DNA of 64,000 nt from Craspedostauros australis (GCA_026770025.1 JAMXDE010000003.1:2976001-3040000); one strand, 5' to 3'. Positions 1-10,393 are shown, numbered from the stretch's first letter. Notes: a model not told the origin generated them from the sequence alone. Program-made: numbers and translations.

Positions 1-254
1 CCAATCCCCGTGTCACACGATCAACAGTGCCATTAATACATACACCCACAGCATCTCCTCGCAGCAGTAACAACATCAACCACAACTGCGGCAACCACAA
101 GAACGAACGAGACGACCTGCTTCACTCGTCATCCAACATCTCTACCACCATACTCGCATAACAGAAGTGGCACGCGCCTGGACTATTCGTGCATTCAATA
201 CATTCACATCAGAAATACTCCCCTCTCCACAATTCGAAATACCACACTGCCACA

Positions 255-820
255 ATGACGTACCGATCGAAAGGACGGCACATTGTCGAGTTGATCATTG
301 TGAGTCAAGCGATGGATTGTCGCGTGGTTGGGAGACGGACTGCTACGATGTAATCTGGTCTACTCCATCGTACTCTGCTCCACTGCATTGAAGCGTGAAG
401 TATCTCGCCATTGCAAAAAGACTTGCTCTTGATAATGTTGCACATCGCCTTCCATTGCGCCGCGTCGCATGGCGCTGCATGACACGGTATCAACAAATAC
501 ATGCGCTCATCACTCCTTTTGCATTGCCTTCATTTGACCCACGCCAAACAACGAACAATCAAACAATATTAACATGAAACACAACGCAGGCTATCTGTTT
601 CTGTGCCTTCCTGGTCGGCTTCATCACGATTCTTTGCATCGGGAATTACTTTCGTGCCAAACGAGCGCAAGAACGACAGCGGCAGCGGCGACTGGCAAAA
701 CTGGCTGCGGCGAACAATAATCCGAACGGCCCGCCCGGCATGTACGCTACGGATGCCAACTATTCCGCATCATACGAGGCGCCTCAGCATGCGGTACCGA
801 CGGGCGGGGTGCAGGCGTAG
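255..820 (+). CDS. Small single-pass membrane protein, two exons, function unknown
   Basis: Exons 255-299 and 590-820 with a GT-AG intron 300-589 (donor GTGAGT, acceptor ACGCAG, phase 0) give a 91-residue protein. Exon 1 supplies 15 residues ending VELII. Exon 2 continues the hydrophobic run (AICFCAFLVGFITILCIGNYF), so the intron sits inside the one membrane helix, about residues 11-36. A strongly basic stretch rich in Arg, Gln and Lys follows (37-52), which suggests the C-terminus faces the cytosol. The tail is Asn/Pro/Gly/Tyr rich. I do not recognise a family. The case rests on the smooth join of a helix across a good splice pair and on the coding look of exon 2; each exon alone is too short to stand out. 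Confidence 0.6.
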
Positions 821-1885
821 ATCAGCAGAGCGTTGCGAAGAACTGCGTCATGGTGGAAGATCCTGGATGACGACACGCGCACATCACACAAGTTTCAAAA
901 GCGTGGTGTGGAAATGGAATGCTCTGTGGCGCTCGGACAGCATTTGGCATGAAGGCACACGCACATTGGTTTATGCGACAGCGTACCTGATACTCGTACG
1001 TTGGCTGCGTATACGTGGTTGTGCACAAATGCAACCGACATGAACATACGTGTGGCAGAGCACAAAGCACTCTCTTGAACGAATCGCCGATGAGATGAAA
1101 CGCAACTAGAATGATGAGCGAAAAAATCTGCATGATATGATGAGATGAGGTGCACAGTCCCCGTCGGCGCGATGCCAACGCGATGATCAGAACATCGCAG
1201 AGTCGATCAAGACTCCTCCTTCAAAATCATCTGGGTTGGCAATCTGCGATTCTCCAGGCGCCAATGGTCTCGCTGAGACAATAGATAGTCAAGGGAACGG
1301 CTCGTGGGTTAGAACAGGATAGGACAGGGCAGGACAAGACCAGGCAAAGGTTGGACGAAGAGGAGGGGAGGATTCAAGGTCCCGAGTAAGCAGCCATTGA
1401 AAATGTACCAATAACAAGAACACATCATGAAACCACGAACTCGATTGCTGGGTTTGTGCTGGAAAGGGTGCGGGACCATCACGGTGCGAGTACGAGTACG
1501 AGTAGAGAGGTATTGGACATCGAGCAGAGTAGATTGGAGTAGTACCACAAGCAGATCGCGCAGTGAATTGTTGATTTTTCACGATACTATCTTTGAGGTA
1601 CTGTGACATACCTGTTCGGAAACAACAGAGTTGGTGTGATGATGACGTAGGATCGACACCCACAGACAAGATCGGAGATCGGCAGCGATGTCTGCTCCCT
1701 CCGTCCCACATTTCCAACTCACCCAATCCTCCCATCTGCATTCATCGCACAAAACCTGACGGTCGCGTTCATAACCATACCCTGATCTACCATACTCTGC
1801 TCTGCCCGATTCTCCAAGTACATACGACGAGGCACCTGGTTGTGACGACTTGATCCATGCGACAATCACACATTTAAAGTTGAAG
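821..1885. other. Intergenic spacer
   Basis: No convincing coding exon was seen between the small membrane-protein gene and the plastid protein. Open frames on the minus strand here are rich in Cys, His, Ser and Arg and look like chance. The stretch 1486-1505 contains overlapping copies of the octamer TACGAGTA, a motif that recurs between genes in this window. Confidence 0.5.
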
Positions 1886-2590
1886 ATGAATCCGCTCCCC
1901 TTCCTCATCAGCGTCTTGGTCCTCCTGGCTCTCGCGGATGCCGCTGCGGCCTTCACGCCACCACGCATGATCCGCACGACAACCGTTCAGCTCTTCGCGG
2001 GACCTTCAATTCAGGATGCTTCCGCAGTCCTTCGAGAATGGGATCAGCTGTATAATCCGGAAACGCTCGCAACGTCCACCACCTCCACCAGTCTGGACCA
2101 GCTACGTCCCAAATTGGTGTCATCCGTGCTGGCATTATCGCAAGCCGCGACGGACGAGCGCAATGCCGATTCGACGACGGGACGGTGTATGCTGGGGATC
2201 TGCGCTCCATCGGCAGGTGACGCTGTGGAGGTGTTGAAATCGTGGGTCACTGCGCTGGGATTACCGCGCGGGTTGCTGCATGGGATGGACAAGGACGGCG
2301 TGCCGCTGGAGCTGGATGGCGGCGTGTACATCAAGTACAACTCTGGTGGCGTGTACACCTTTGCCGATATTCGCAAGTCGGGGATGGGATTTGATGCGCT
2401 GTGGAAGCCGGGTGATGCTCTGCTGGAGCCGTATGACGGAACGTATCGCGGTGTGTACTTTCAGGTGGAGCTGGCGGATGGCGAGTTCCGACAGTACATG
2501 GTGCCGTTGGATCTCTTCTTCGAAGCACCTTCGCGAGCTGCAGAACAGGCGGCAACCGCACCCGCAACCTCCTCTGCCAAAGAGTCATGA
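1886..2590 (+). CDS. Plastid-targeted protein, possibly DUF1824-like
   Basis: The protein has 234 residues. I start at 1886, not at the in-frame ATG at 1850, because residues 1-22 then form a textbook signal peptide (MNPLPFLISVLVLLALADAA) with F23 just after the Ala run. An Ala-Phe junction followed by a short Arg/Thr/Pro-rich stretch is the known plastid-import signal of heterokont algae, so the product should lie in the plastid. The mature part has a compact beta-rich core: GVYIKYN (146-152), YRGVYFQ (187-193) and PLDLFF (207-212). This pattern reminds me of the DUF1824 family of cyanobacteria and plastid-bearing eukaryotes, whose role is unknown. The family call is from memory of the motif only. 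It is read away from the nucleoporin gene, whose end lies about 200 bases downstream on the other strand. Confidence 0.6.
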   Translation: MNPLPFLISVLVLLALADAAAAFTPPRMIRTTTVQLFAGPSIQDASAVLREWDQLYNPETLATSTTSTSLDQLRPKLVSSVLALSQAATDERNADSTTGRCMLGICAPSAGDAVEVLKSWVTALGLPRGLLHGMDKDGVPLELDGGVYIKYNSGGVYTFADIRKSGMGFDALWKPGDALLEPYDGTYRGVYFQVELADGEFRQYMVPLDLFFEAPSRAAEQAATAPATSSAKES

Positions 2591-2796
2591 GGGGCAGCCG
2601 CAACATCGTGGCATGCTTCATCCCAGTGGCAATGTGAAAGAATCGGCAAGCGGAACTCTGGCGTCAACATATTGGACACTATGGAGGAATAAATCAGGCA
2701 CTCGCAACATATGGTACACACACTGAAGTCAATACTCGTAAAGTGCTCTCCCAGTACTACTATCATGCTCTACTCTCTCTCTCTTTCTGTCTCTCT

Positions 2797-5532
2797 CTAG
2801 ACCATGTCGTCACCTTTCACAACGACCCAGTCGTCATCCGTCTCCATGCCAACCATCTTGGAGTATTCGCGAATGCTGTCCCCGGCCGCTGCCAGGCGTT
2901 GTTCCACACCCGTCAGCCCAACCTTCGTGGCCTTCATCACCATCGCGGTGCTCTTGGTGTCTTCCTTTTGGAATCGTATCGGTGGGAATGGCAATCCGCT
3001 ACCGACCTTGCTCCGAGTTTCGATCGTCGCGATGTCCTCTTTCCACTGCTGGCACTTTTCGTTCAACAGACGCAATTCTTGGAAGTAGTCGTACTCTGCC
3101 TGCGTGATGGTGGGTTGTGAATGAACCGCGGACTCCGCGACGGAAGTGCCACGGAGGCTCAACGAGGCTGCATTCTGCTGCAACTTCTCGGTGCGTCCTC
3201 GGATCGCGGCTGCCTGGTCGTTCAAGCGTTGGATGGAGACCTTCAGGGTATGCAGTTGCTTCATCTGGCTGCGATGCAACACTGTCAATTCACTGCGGCG
3301 ATTGCGGATCAATTGGTTCATCTCCACCAACGGCAGGACGATGTCTTCGTCGCAACGTTTCTTCATGTCCGCAGACACGGCCAGCAGCTGAGGTGTGATG
3401 TCTTCTTGTGGCGTGGACGTCCCGACGATGCGTGTCATTCCTTTCAGCCCAGTGATCACTTTCTCCGACAATGGCTTGATGAGAACATGGAGGGGGTTTG
3501 TATCCCCCAGAACTGCCAAAGGATCCTTGTCATCCGTGAGGAGATTGGTGGCTTGTGTCGATGCTCCCATCGATTCGATCTCATTGAAGTGGCGGCTCTC
3601 AGTGATGTTTGCGGGCACCTGCGCCGTCCAAACATGGAGCAGGGCAGAAATGAGTTGACAGAATATGGCATGCATTGGTACGTCGTCAGAAAATGAATGT
3701 ATTTCAGTCGCAGCAACAGCAGCAGCAAACTTGCACAAACACAAACACACTACACATGCACGCACGCATGTACAACAACAGCGCATCTGGTACGAGTATG
3801 AACTTACACACATGCCGTTGGAAAGTTGGCAAATCATGGAATGGCCAAAGTTGGCATCGCTGCTGACGGCAGCACCAGACAGTGCCACATCTGCGGATGT
3901 AACATTGAGGATGGACCAGGCAGTTGCCTTCGTGCTTTGAGATGTCCCGAGCCGCTGGAATACATGGGTGGAGACCGCGCGGATGGAGGATTTGGTGATA
4001 TAGTGGATGTCAGTTTCGTTGACGGGATCTGGCAGCAACATGATGTCGTCATGTCTCGTGGCGTACTCCTGTTGTTCAGAACTGCTCCAATCGATGCGTT
4101 GCAGCATGATGCCCTGTTGCATGGTACTGTTCAGTTCCATGGCATCCTCCATGGTCTCCAACGAGAAGCGTGGAATGCAGAAGCTCGGTGACAGCACGGC
4201 GATATCGATGATGTCCGAATCGTACCCAATAGCAACACCGACGAAGTCAGGCGCCGTGGAGGCAACGCGCAAGCATTCGATGGAAGTTGCTTTGATCATG
4301 TGATTCTCAGGCTCGTCCATCGTCATGACGGGCCCTTGAGCCTGGACAGGCCACTTGGATGCCTCCGTGCGAGCCCGCGCGGTGACGAATGCGCTGCGAC
4401 CATCTCCCGCAAAGGTGTCCGACATGAATATCCGGGCCGCGCGCAGCTGTCTCCATCTGGGCGTTTCAGGCGGACATGCCTCAAGCTGGTCCGTAAGAAA
4501 CTGCTGCGCGGTGTCGATGGATTGCTTCGGGACGACCGTCTCTGGGAAGAGGATGGGCGAGGCAAGGAAGACCTCGCGTGCGCCCTCGATGAGGAGCACG
4601 GAAAGACTCGACAGCAGGGACAAGCCGAAGGACCGAACGAAGCAAAAGTCCGTGATGCGGTTCGCGTCACCCTCCATACCCTCGGTTCCAAACATCAGCG
4701 GTGTTTCCACAGCCTGCGTGCGGCCATCGTAGAGATGCAGGCCGTACTCCGCGGTTTGCTTGTCAAGCATGAGCATGGCCATGGATCCACGGGGGCACAT
4801 GACGTCAAACCCATCATGCCGCTGTGGCGCCGGACGTATACGGATGATGTTGGCTGACGTGCTGCTGGGCAGCATGATGCAATCGAATGGTTCCGTGACA
4901 TTGCGCAAAGTTCCCTCTGTGATGGAGCTGTTGCTGCCTCCTCTGCCCGTGGCAAATCGCTGATTCTGCGATCGCTGCTCCTTGGGTGAGGAAGTGTCGA
5001 AGCATACCTCAAAGAGGAATACCTCTCGCTTGGTGTAAAGACAGAGCAACGACGCGTGCTGCTTGCGAGAGCTGCTGCTGTGGATGTCGCCCGTGCGTGA
5101 CGGCAAACTCAAGGCTGGACTTTTGCTGGCCTGATGGCCATTGACATCGACGCACAGCAGCTCGGTCGGCGGGTACCGCTGCAGCGCGTTGCGGATCCTT
5201 TGGCTGAGCTGCGTGCGTGCATGCGTGAAGGCGTCCTCGTTGGGATTGGCAGAGCTCTCCGGAAGCGGCAAGCTCCGCGTTTCGATGGTGGGAGCACCAT
5301 TGATCGTGACCAAAGAATGGATGAAGTTCCCTCCCGTGCTCAAGCAGGAGAGCTTGACGGAGGCGCCCTCCTCTCTGCCCAACTGCGGCGCCGCATCCCA
5401 TCCCACCCCCAATGCAGCAACCGGAGTCACATCCGGTGCATCCTGACGTCTCGTCTGCGAGCTCGATCGCTGCTGAAATGGAGACTCGTTCGGTGAGAAC
5501 GAAAGTTCCTGCGAAAATCCAAACCTCGGCAT
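2797..5532 (-). CDS. Nup88/Nup82-like nucleoporin, two exons
   Basis: Exon 1 is 5532-3808 and exon 2 is 3618-2797. The intron 3619-3807 has donor GTAAGT and acceptor GCGCAG and joins in phase 0. The spliced protein has 848 residues. The first two thirds look like a beta-propeller: short strands such as LLCLYTKREVFLFEV and ITDFCFVRSFGLSLLSSLSV. The last ~270 residues are a long heptad-rich coiled coil (from about DITPQLLAVSADMKK). Propeller then coiled coil, together with size, is the plan of Nup88/Nup82, which anchors the cytoplasmic Nup214 complex of the nuclear pore. No single signature residue proves this; another propeller/coiled-coil protein is possible. The intron is a multiple of three without a stop, so an unspliced message would still be readable and would add 63 Cys/Ala-rich residues. 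Confidence 0.5.
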   Translation of the reverse strand: MPRFGFSQELSFSPNESPFQQRSSSQTRRQDAPDVTPVAALGVGWDAAPQLGREEGASVKLSCLSTGGNFIHSLVTINGAPTIETRSLPLPESSANPNEDAFTHARTQLSQRIRNALQRYPPTELLCVDVNGHQASKSPALSLPSRTGDIHSSSSRKQHASLLCLYTKREVFLFEVCFDTSSPKEQRSQNQRFATGRGGSNSSITEGTLRNVTEPFDCIMLPSSTSANIIRIRPAPQRHDGFDVMCPRGSMAMLMLDKQTAEYGLHLYDGRTQAVETPLMFGTEGMEGDANRITDFCFVRSFGLSLLSSLSVLLIEGAREVFLASPILFPETVVPKQSIDTAQQFLTDQLEACPPETPRWRQLRAARIFMSDTFAGDGRSAFVTARARTEASKWPVQAQGPVMTMDEPENHMIKATSIECLRVASTAPDFVGVAIGYDSDIIDIAVLSPSFCIPRFSLETMEDAMELNSTMQQGIMLQRIDWSSSEQQEYATRHDDIMLLPDPVNETDIHYITKSSIRAVSTHVFQRLGTSQSTKATAWSILNVTSADVALSGAAVSSDANFGHSMICQLSNGMCVSSYSYQMRCCCTCVRACVVCLCLCKFAAAVAATEIHSFSDDVPMHAIFCQLISALLHVWTAQVPANITESRHFNEIESMGASTQATNLLTDDKDPLAVLGDTNPLHVLIKPLSEKVITGLKGMTRIVGTSTPQEDITPQLLAVSADMKKRCDEDIVLPLVEMNQLIRNRRSELTVLHRSQMKQLHTLKVSIQRLNDQAAAIRGRTEKLQQNAASLSLRGTSVAESAVHSQPTITQAEYDYFQELRLLNEKCQQWKEDIATIETRSKVGSGLPFPPIRFQKEDTKSTAMVMKATKVGLTGVEQRLAAAGDSIREYSKMVGMETDDDWVVVKGDDMV

Positions 5533-6087
5533 CTCTCGGCCGTCCTTGTTGGCCGTCCTTGTTGGCTGTGCTTGTTGGTCAGGCTTGTTGGCTGTGGCTA
5601 TCAGGAAGACGTAAGCAGCGATGGCACTTTGAGGACTCGAAAGCCGGGAGACGAAGAGTGGGAGGTGCAGGGTGATGGATCCCTGAACTCCGAATGTGAA
5701 ATGATACCGGTACTATGGTCAGGATGGTCAGGAATACCGAAGTCGACGGCTTGTGCAACTGTCACAGCAACAGTGATGGAAGCCGTGTCTGGCGTCGACG
5801 ACGGAAATGATCCTCTCTCTTCGTGTTCTGCCACGACCTCTTGTTACCGTTGCTTTCGCGGTCGAACCAAGTTTCTTGACTCAGTCGACTGCACCCGCAA
5901 TTCAAATTTCGAAATCGTTTCTTGTGCGGCTTTGCCCCATAATTCACCCACCCATCAAATCCATCACCGACTTCCACCCGACCTCCATCTGATCGATCTG
6001 CCCATGATCTTGATCGCTTCTGCGGCACAACCACTGGATACGAGATACACGTAGTCGTAGCGCACGTGCACCACACAACCGCACATC
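5533..6087. other. Divergent promoter region
   Basis: This 555-base spacer separates two genes read away from each other (nucleoporin leftward, deaminase rightward), so it should hold both promoters and 5' UTRs. An imperfect tandem GTCCTTGTTGGCC/TTGTTGG repeat lies near 5543-5595. No clear TATA box or other named site was found. Confidence 0.5.
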
Positions 6088-6837
6088 ATGGAGGCCAGCA
6101 GCGATCAACAGGGCGAAGCGCAGCGCAGCTCCCGACAAGACGAGCCGAGCAAGGATGACGCTATGGAATCTCTCAGACTCGCGATGAAAGCCCGATCGGA
6201 TCCCTTCCTTCAGAACTATGAACTGCATGGATGGGTACCAGATGCCAACCTCTCGGATGACGTCAACTTCATGGACATGATACTGTTGCTCACCAGGAAC
6301 TCAACACTGAAACAAGGCGGGATGGCATGTGCGCTCGTGCGCCCAATTGCGTCGCCCTCAAATCCAGTACCAACACCGTCAGATCTTTTGGACTCCATCA
6401 TCAGCCTCTCGACCAACCTCCCATTTTACAACGACAACGAGAGCGACATTCACAGCGAGATCGCTGCCATCGGAGAGGTCGCGATGTACGGTGGCAGAGC
6501 GCTTATCGGTGCCACCGCCTACATCACCATGCCACCTTGCAAGCGCTGCCTCATGGCATTGCACTGCGCCGGCATATCGCGCATCGTGACACGATTGCCC
6601 TGCAACAATCCCATCATCACCGATGCCGCCGCCAGGCATCGCATCAAGTTCGATGTCGTGCCCACGACCCCGGAGCAACAGCAACGGATCCAAAGGCTTG
6701 TCGGCGCACCAAACCCCGATCGTGTTCAGGAGGATCGCAAACGTCGCAAGGAAGAGCGCAAGCAACGCAAGGAGCAGGGCAAACGAATAAGGCAGGAACA
6801 GAATATGCCTGCTGCATCAAACGATAAACATGAATGA
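6088..6837 (+). CDS. Zinc-dependent cytidine/deoxycytidylate deaminase-fold protein
   Basis: One exon, 249 residues. The catalytic signature of the cytidine deaminase fold is complete: HSE at 122-124 (zinc ligand His and proton-shuttle Glu) and PPCKRC at 149-154 (two zinc-binding Cys). The segment GGRALIGATAYITMPPCKRC fits the dCMP/CMP deaminase group, as does the length of the core. Members deaminate dCMP to dUMP for dTMP synthesis or act on nucleosides or tRNA; I cannot tell the substrate. The C-terminus (about 208-240) is a highly charged Arg/Lys/Glu/Gln tail (RKRRKEERKQRKEQGKR) that could be a nuclear signal or RNA-binding arm and is not part of the catalytic core. No plastid or mitochondrial leader is seen. 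It converges with the PPR gene, 160 bases away. Confidence 0.75.
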   Translation: MEASSDQQGEAQRSSRQDEPSKDDAMESLRLAMKARSDPFLQNYELHGWVPDANLSDDVNFMDMILLLTRNSTLKQGGMACALVRPIASPSNPVPTPSDLLDSIISLSTNLPFYNDNESDIHSEIAAIGEVAMYGGRALIGATAYITMPPCKRCLMALHCAGISRIVTRLPCNNPIITDAAARHRIKFDVVPTTPEQQQRIQRLVGAPNPDRVQEDRKRRKEERKQRKEQGKRIRQEQNMPAASNDKHE

Positions 6838-6998
6838 GTCAGTACAAATGTGTTATGCCTGCAGGGAAAATGCTCTGTGCGAGAAGTCATTACGATCCGA
6901 AAAATAGTTCCTTCACAGATTCGATGGATGGCTCCTCTACTCCAGTGCATGCCGCTGTCTTCTAATCGACATGTGTTGAAGGCGACAGAGAATTATCG

Positions 6999-9785
6999 TC
7001 ATCGACAGTTCCGGATCCAATTCCATGGTAACTGCGTTTGGTTCCGTTGTTCCAAATACGCCGTGACGCACTGGGCGTACACATCGGGCGCTCTTCGCGA
7101 CACGATCGTCAAGATGTCGTTCGTCACGTACCCGCACTGACAGCAGTACTCGAGTTCCGTCCGGATTTCATCGTCCGTCCATGTCGTGGTGGAATCGATG
7201 ATCATGAACAAGGACTTGAACGTGATCGCATCAGGTTCCGCAACAGATTGGTGCGAACGGATCATCTGCAGAACATCCTTGGTGAGAGTGGAGATCTCCT
7301 CGTCCACTTCCGAAGACATGTTGTGCTGGCAGACCGACAGTGCCGTATTGTACGGCGAGATGCGATTCCTGGGTGAAGTGCGCTGATCCACGTAGTGCCT
7401 GTGAAATAATCGCAAGGCGCGTCGGACCTGTTTCAATTTGTGATCCACGTCACTCTTGCTGCGACCCCAAGTGAGAATGATGGAAATGAAACTGAAGAAA
7501 TCCGGACGCACCGGGGTTTCATCGTTGGTTGGGTACATCATCCGATCCAGCAACGCGTTGGCACGATCTCCGGCATCAGGTAGATGGCTTCGTGACAGTG
7601 CTTTCATTGCGATGTTGTACGTGGTTGCATCAGGAGCGATGTTGGGATCGTTGGTGCTGTACGTGCCCATGCGGGACAGCAACGCGAAGGATTGATCGAC
7701 AACATCGGGCCTATTCAATGCCGCGATTGCGCTCAGCGCCGAATTGAACGTCATTGTATCAAGATGCACTGTGGGTGCCTGACCATTTGTGATACCCCTG
7801 CTGTACTCCTGCTCGACTTCGAAGAATACAACCAATGCGTGCACTGGGTCGAGGGCGAGGAGCGCCATCATCAGCGCATTCAGTGCCGGCGCCGTGCGTT
7901 GGATGCCTTTGGCTTTCATTTCGAACATGACATCAAGGACGTCATTGGCATGCCTGAGCTTTTGGGAAGCTGACTTGCATCTGTGTGCCTGTCGTTCATA
8001 CGATGTCAACAGAATGGTGTACGGGATCGCACCCACCTCGAACTGTGTCTCTTCTCGAGTTCGTGTCACTGATGGTCTTGAAGGCGTGGCATCAACGGTG
8101 TCATTGTCGCCGCCATCGTCATCATCATTCGTATTCGTTGATGTGGTAGTGGCCGCCAATATCTCCATGGTTTGAATTAACGCCTTGATTTGTGCAGGCG
8201 CATTGGCATCACCGCTTCGCGCCCATGCATTCATCACGGTGGCAAATGTATACGCTGACGGGCGCACATCGCCGCCACCCGCTTGCAACTGTAGCATTCG
8301 TTGCAAAATGGCCTCCGCCTTCTGAGGTGAATCACGATCCTGCGTGGTGGCGGCCCAAGCATTGGCGCAGATATTGTACGACAGCTCGTCTGGCTTGGTG
8401 TCCAACTTGTCCGGTCCATTATGCAGATCTTCCATCCACTGCAAAACTTGCTGTGCCTTGTACCCTGCCTGCGTCGTCGATCCGCCCTGCGCATGCGCAT
8501 TGAGTAATGCATTGAAGCACACTTGGTTAGGCGGCGGAAAGTTGTCATTGCTCTCGGTTCCTTCTTGCTTCCCGCGATTGTACCGATCCAGCATCCATTG
8601 AATGATGTCCGTGGCCTTGTCATGCCATCCGTACCTGGCATACGTCGACAGGATGCTGGAAAAGCTTGCGAGGACCAAGTCATGCTGGATATTTTCAAAG
8701 CGCGTTGGAGCGTGCGCATTATGACTTTTGCTGTTGCCTTCATCGTCGTGGGGGTTCTGTTGTTGCGGCTGGATTGAATCCTTCATCAATTTCAGTGCTT
8801 CATCTGGCTTGCCTTTGCGACATAAATACTGAACGATGGCATACCTTGCGCGATCATTGCGACGTAAAGGTACATGGCGATCGCTCCATAAACGATCCAT
8901 CTTTTGCAGCAATTCATCCAGATATCGTATCGTCTTGCGATCCATGCGAATGTTGCGTTTCCATCGCTGATTGTCATTTTTCTCAATGTTGTAGGTATCA
9001 CTGTTGCCGTTCAAAGCACCCAGTAGGATGGCTTGAAAGGCGCTGTTTACATGCAGCGTGTTGTATGAAACGTTCTTGACGAAGCGCGATCTGTGGTTCG
9101 TCAACAATTCATGCAGCAACCGTCGGCTTTGGTTGTGTGCCTGAGGATGCGACGTCGATTGGATTGTTTGTATCGTCATGGAGAACAGGTACGGGAGGTT
9201 GCGACAACCACGTTGGGCGTTGGGAAAACGTTTCAAGATTTGTTCCAACACCCGGTTGGCCATGATTCCATCCTGATCCTTCAGCTCATCGATGGACACG
9301 AGCTGTTGCAGCAGCTGTTCTGCCATCTGCGGAATCATCGTGGCGTTTTGTATCCTCCCATTGTCGATGTCGGCGATGAATGTTCGCATTTGGTGGCGGA
9401 TCTCATCTGGATGTTGCCTCTTCTGCAATGCCCGGTTTTGCTTCTTGACTGGGGCCGTTCCAGTCGCTTTGGCAAGCGTACTCATGGTGCTATGCGTACG
9501 CATGGTATCGCGTGCGGTGGCGTGCATTGCGCGACCATCGCTGCCCTGTCCGATCAAAACAGATTGCGAATGGTTCGAGTATTGCCGACATGAACCTTCG
9601 AATGGATTCAAAGCATTTGGTGCCACCGTGAAAGACCTTCCTGCATCCCCACGGCATCTCCAGTAGCCGTCTTCATTGCTGCGTTGACGCGGATTCTCGC
9701 AGTCGAATCGCAATGCGGCAATCCACCGGTGGCGATGGCAACGCTTCGCTGCGTCCCGAGCGAGTGTGACCGACAACGACATCAA
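6999..9785 (-). CDS. Pentatricopeptide repeat (PPR) protein
   Basis: One exon, 928 residues. Degenerate PPR helices recur through the centre and C-terminal half, for example VCFNALLNAHAQGG, LSYNICANAWAATTQ, AYTFATVMNAWARSG, TFNSALSAIAALNRP and TYNIAMKALSRSHLP, spaced about 35-45 residues. P-type PPR proteins bind organellar RNA and act in its processing, stability or translation. The first 80 residues are rich in Arg, Ser and Ala and could be a mitochondrial or plastid leader, though no clear signal peptide is present, which favours mitochondria. An Asp/Asn/Thr-rich linker interrupts the array near the DDDDGGDNDTVD stretch. No DYW or E editing domain is seen. It faces the uL13 gene across a divergent spacer. 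Confidence 0.85.
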   Translation of the reverse strand: MMSLSVTLARDAAKRCHRHRWIAALRFDCENPRQRSNEDGYWRCRGDAGRSFTVAPNALNPFEGSCRQYSNHSQSVLIGQGSDGRAMHATARDTMRTHSTMSTLAKATGTAPVKKQNRALQKRQHPDEIRHQMRTFIADIDNGRIQNATMIPQMAEQLLQQLVSIDELKDQDGIMANRVLEQILKRFPNAQRGCRNLPYLFSMTIQTIQSTSHPQAHNQSRRLLHELLTNHRSRFVKNVSYNTLHVNSAFQAILLGALNGNSDTYNIEKNDNQRWKRNIRMDRKTIRYLDELLQKMDRLWSDRHVPLRRNDRARYAIVQYLCRKGKPDEALKLMKDSIQPQQQNPHDDEGNSKSHNAHAPTRFENIQHDLVLASFSSILSTYARYGWHDKATDIIQWMLDRYNRGKQEGTESNDNFPPPNQVCFNALLNAHAQGGSTTQAGYKAQQVLQWMEDLHNGPDKLDTKPDELSYNICANAWAATTQDRDSPQKAEAILQRMLQLQAGGGDVRPSAYTFATVMNAWARSGDANAPAQIKALIQTMEILAATTTSTNTNDDDDGGDNDTVDATPSRPSVTRTREETQFEVGAIPYTILLTSYERQAHRCKSASQKLRHANDVLDVMFEMKAKGIQRTAPALNALMMALLALDPVHALVVFFEVEQEYSRGITNGQAPTVHLDTMTFNSALSAIAALNRPDVVDQSFALLSRMGTYSTNDPNIAPDATTYNIAMKALSRSHLPDAGDRANALLDRMMYPTNDETPVRPDFFSFISIILTWGRSKSDVDHKLKQVRRALRLFHRHYVDQRTSPRNRISPYNTALSVCQHNMSSEVDEEISTLTKDVLQMIRSHQSVAEPDAITFKSLFMIIDSTTTWTDDEIRTELEYCCQCGYVTNDILTIVSRRAPDVYAQCVTAYLEQRNQTQLPWNWIRNCR

Positions 9786-10393
9786 GCGTCCTTGGTGGCT
9801 TGGTCGCTGTTGAACGGTGCGGTCGGGTGGACAACTGAATCAACGCATCAACTGGGTATTTGGTGGTTGTGTGATTGCATCAATGTATTCTCTCTCCAGA
9901 GAGAGTCGTACACAATGATCTCTCTCCAAACACTTGCACTTCCACGTTGCCGAGTCTCTTGGTCATCATCACAGTCGGCATCACGAGAGAGCGACAGGTT
10001 TCGGCAACGTTTTTGTCCCTCTTGTCGTTGGCGGGAGATGCTCATTTTTTGCCGATCCAGTGATCTAATCGAACGGGTCGAATTCCTGTTTTGATGCGTA
10101 CTGAAACAGCGTCTTACTGCTTACCTCTTACACACACAGCAACACAACAGGCAGAAACGCCAGTTGTTGCGTGAGCGCCATGATCAACGTGGTGGGGCAC
10201 AACCAACGACCGAAGGACGGCACCGAGCGGCAACACCCAAGGCGCAGCCCAAGACCAACAGCCAGGCAGCCGCTCCCCCGTGACAGCCACCGCCTCGACA
10301 TCACCAGCATCCCGAGCTGACCTCGTTGGCCAAACAACCACACCGAAGCCCTGCCTTGCAAAGAAGTCGGAGTGAAGAAGAAAAGAAGCAACC
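9786..10393. other. Divergent promoter region, PPR gene / uL13 gene
   Basis: The spacer lies between the starts of a leftward and a rightward gene. A short inverted repeat, TCTCTCCAGAGAGA (about 9890-9903), is the most visible structure. The right half, from about 10120, is CA-rich and should be the uL13 5' UTR. No coding exon was recognised. Confidence 0.45.

Noticed and set aside
1289-1741. 150-codon minus-strand frame
   Set aside because: Overlapped by another unrelated frame, no domain, and lies over simple-sequence GAGTAC repeats.
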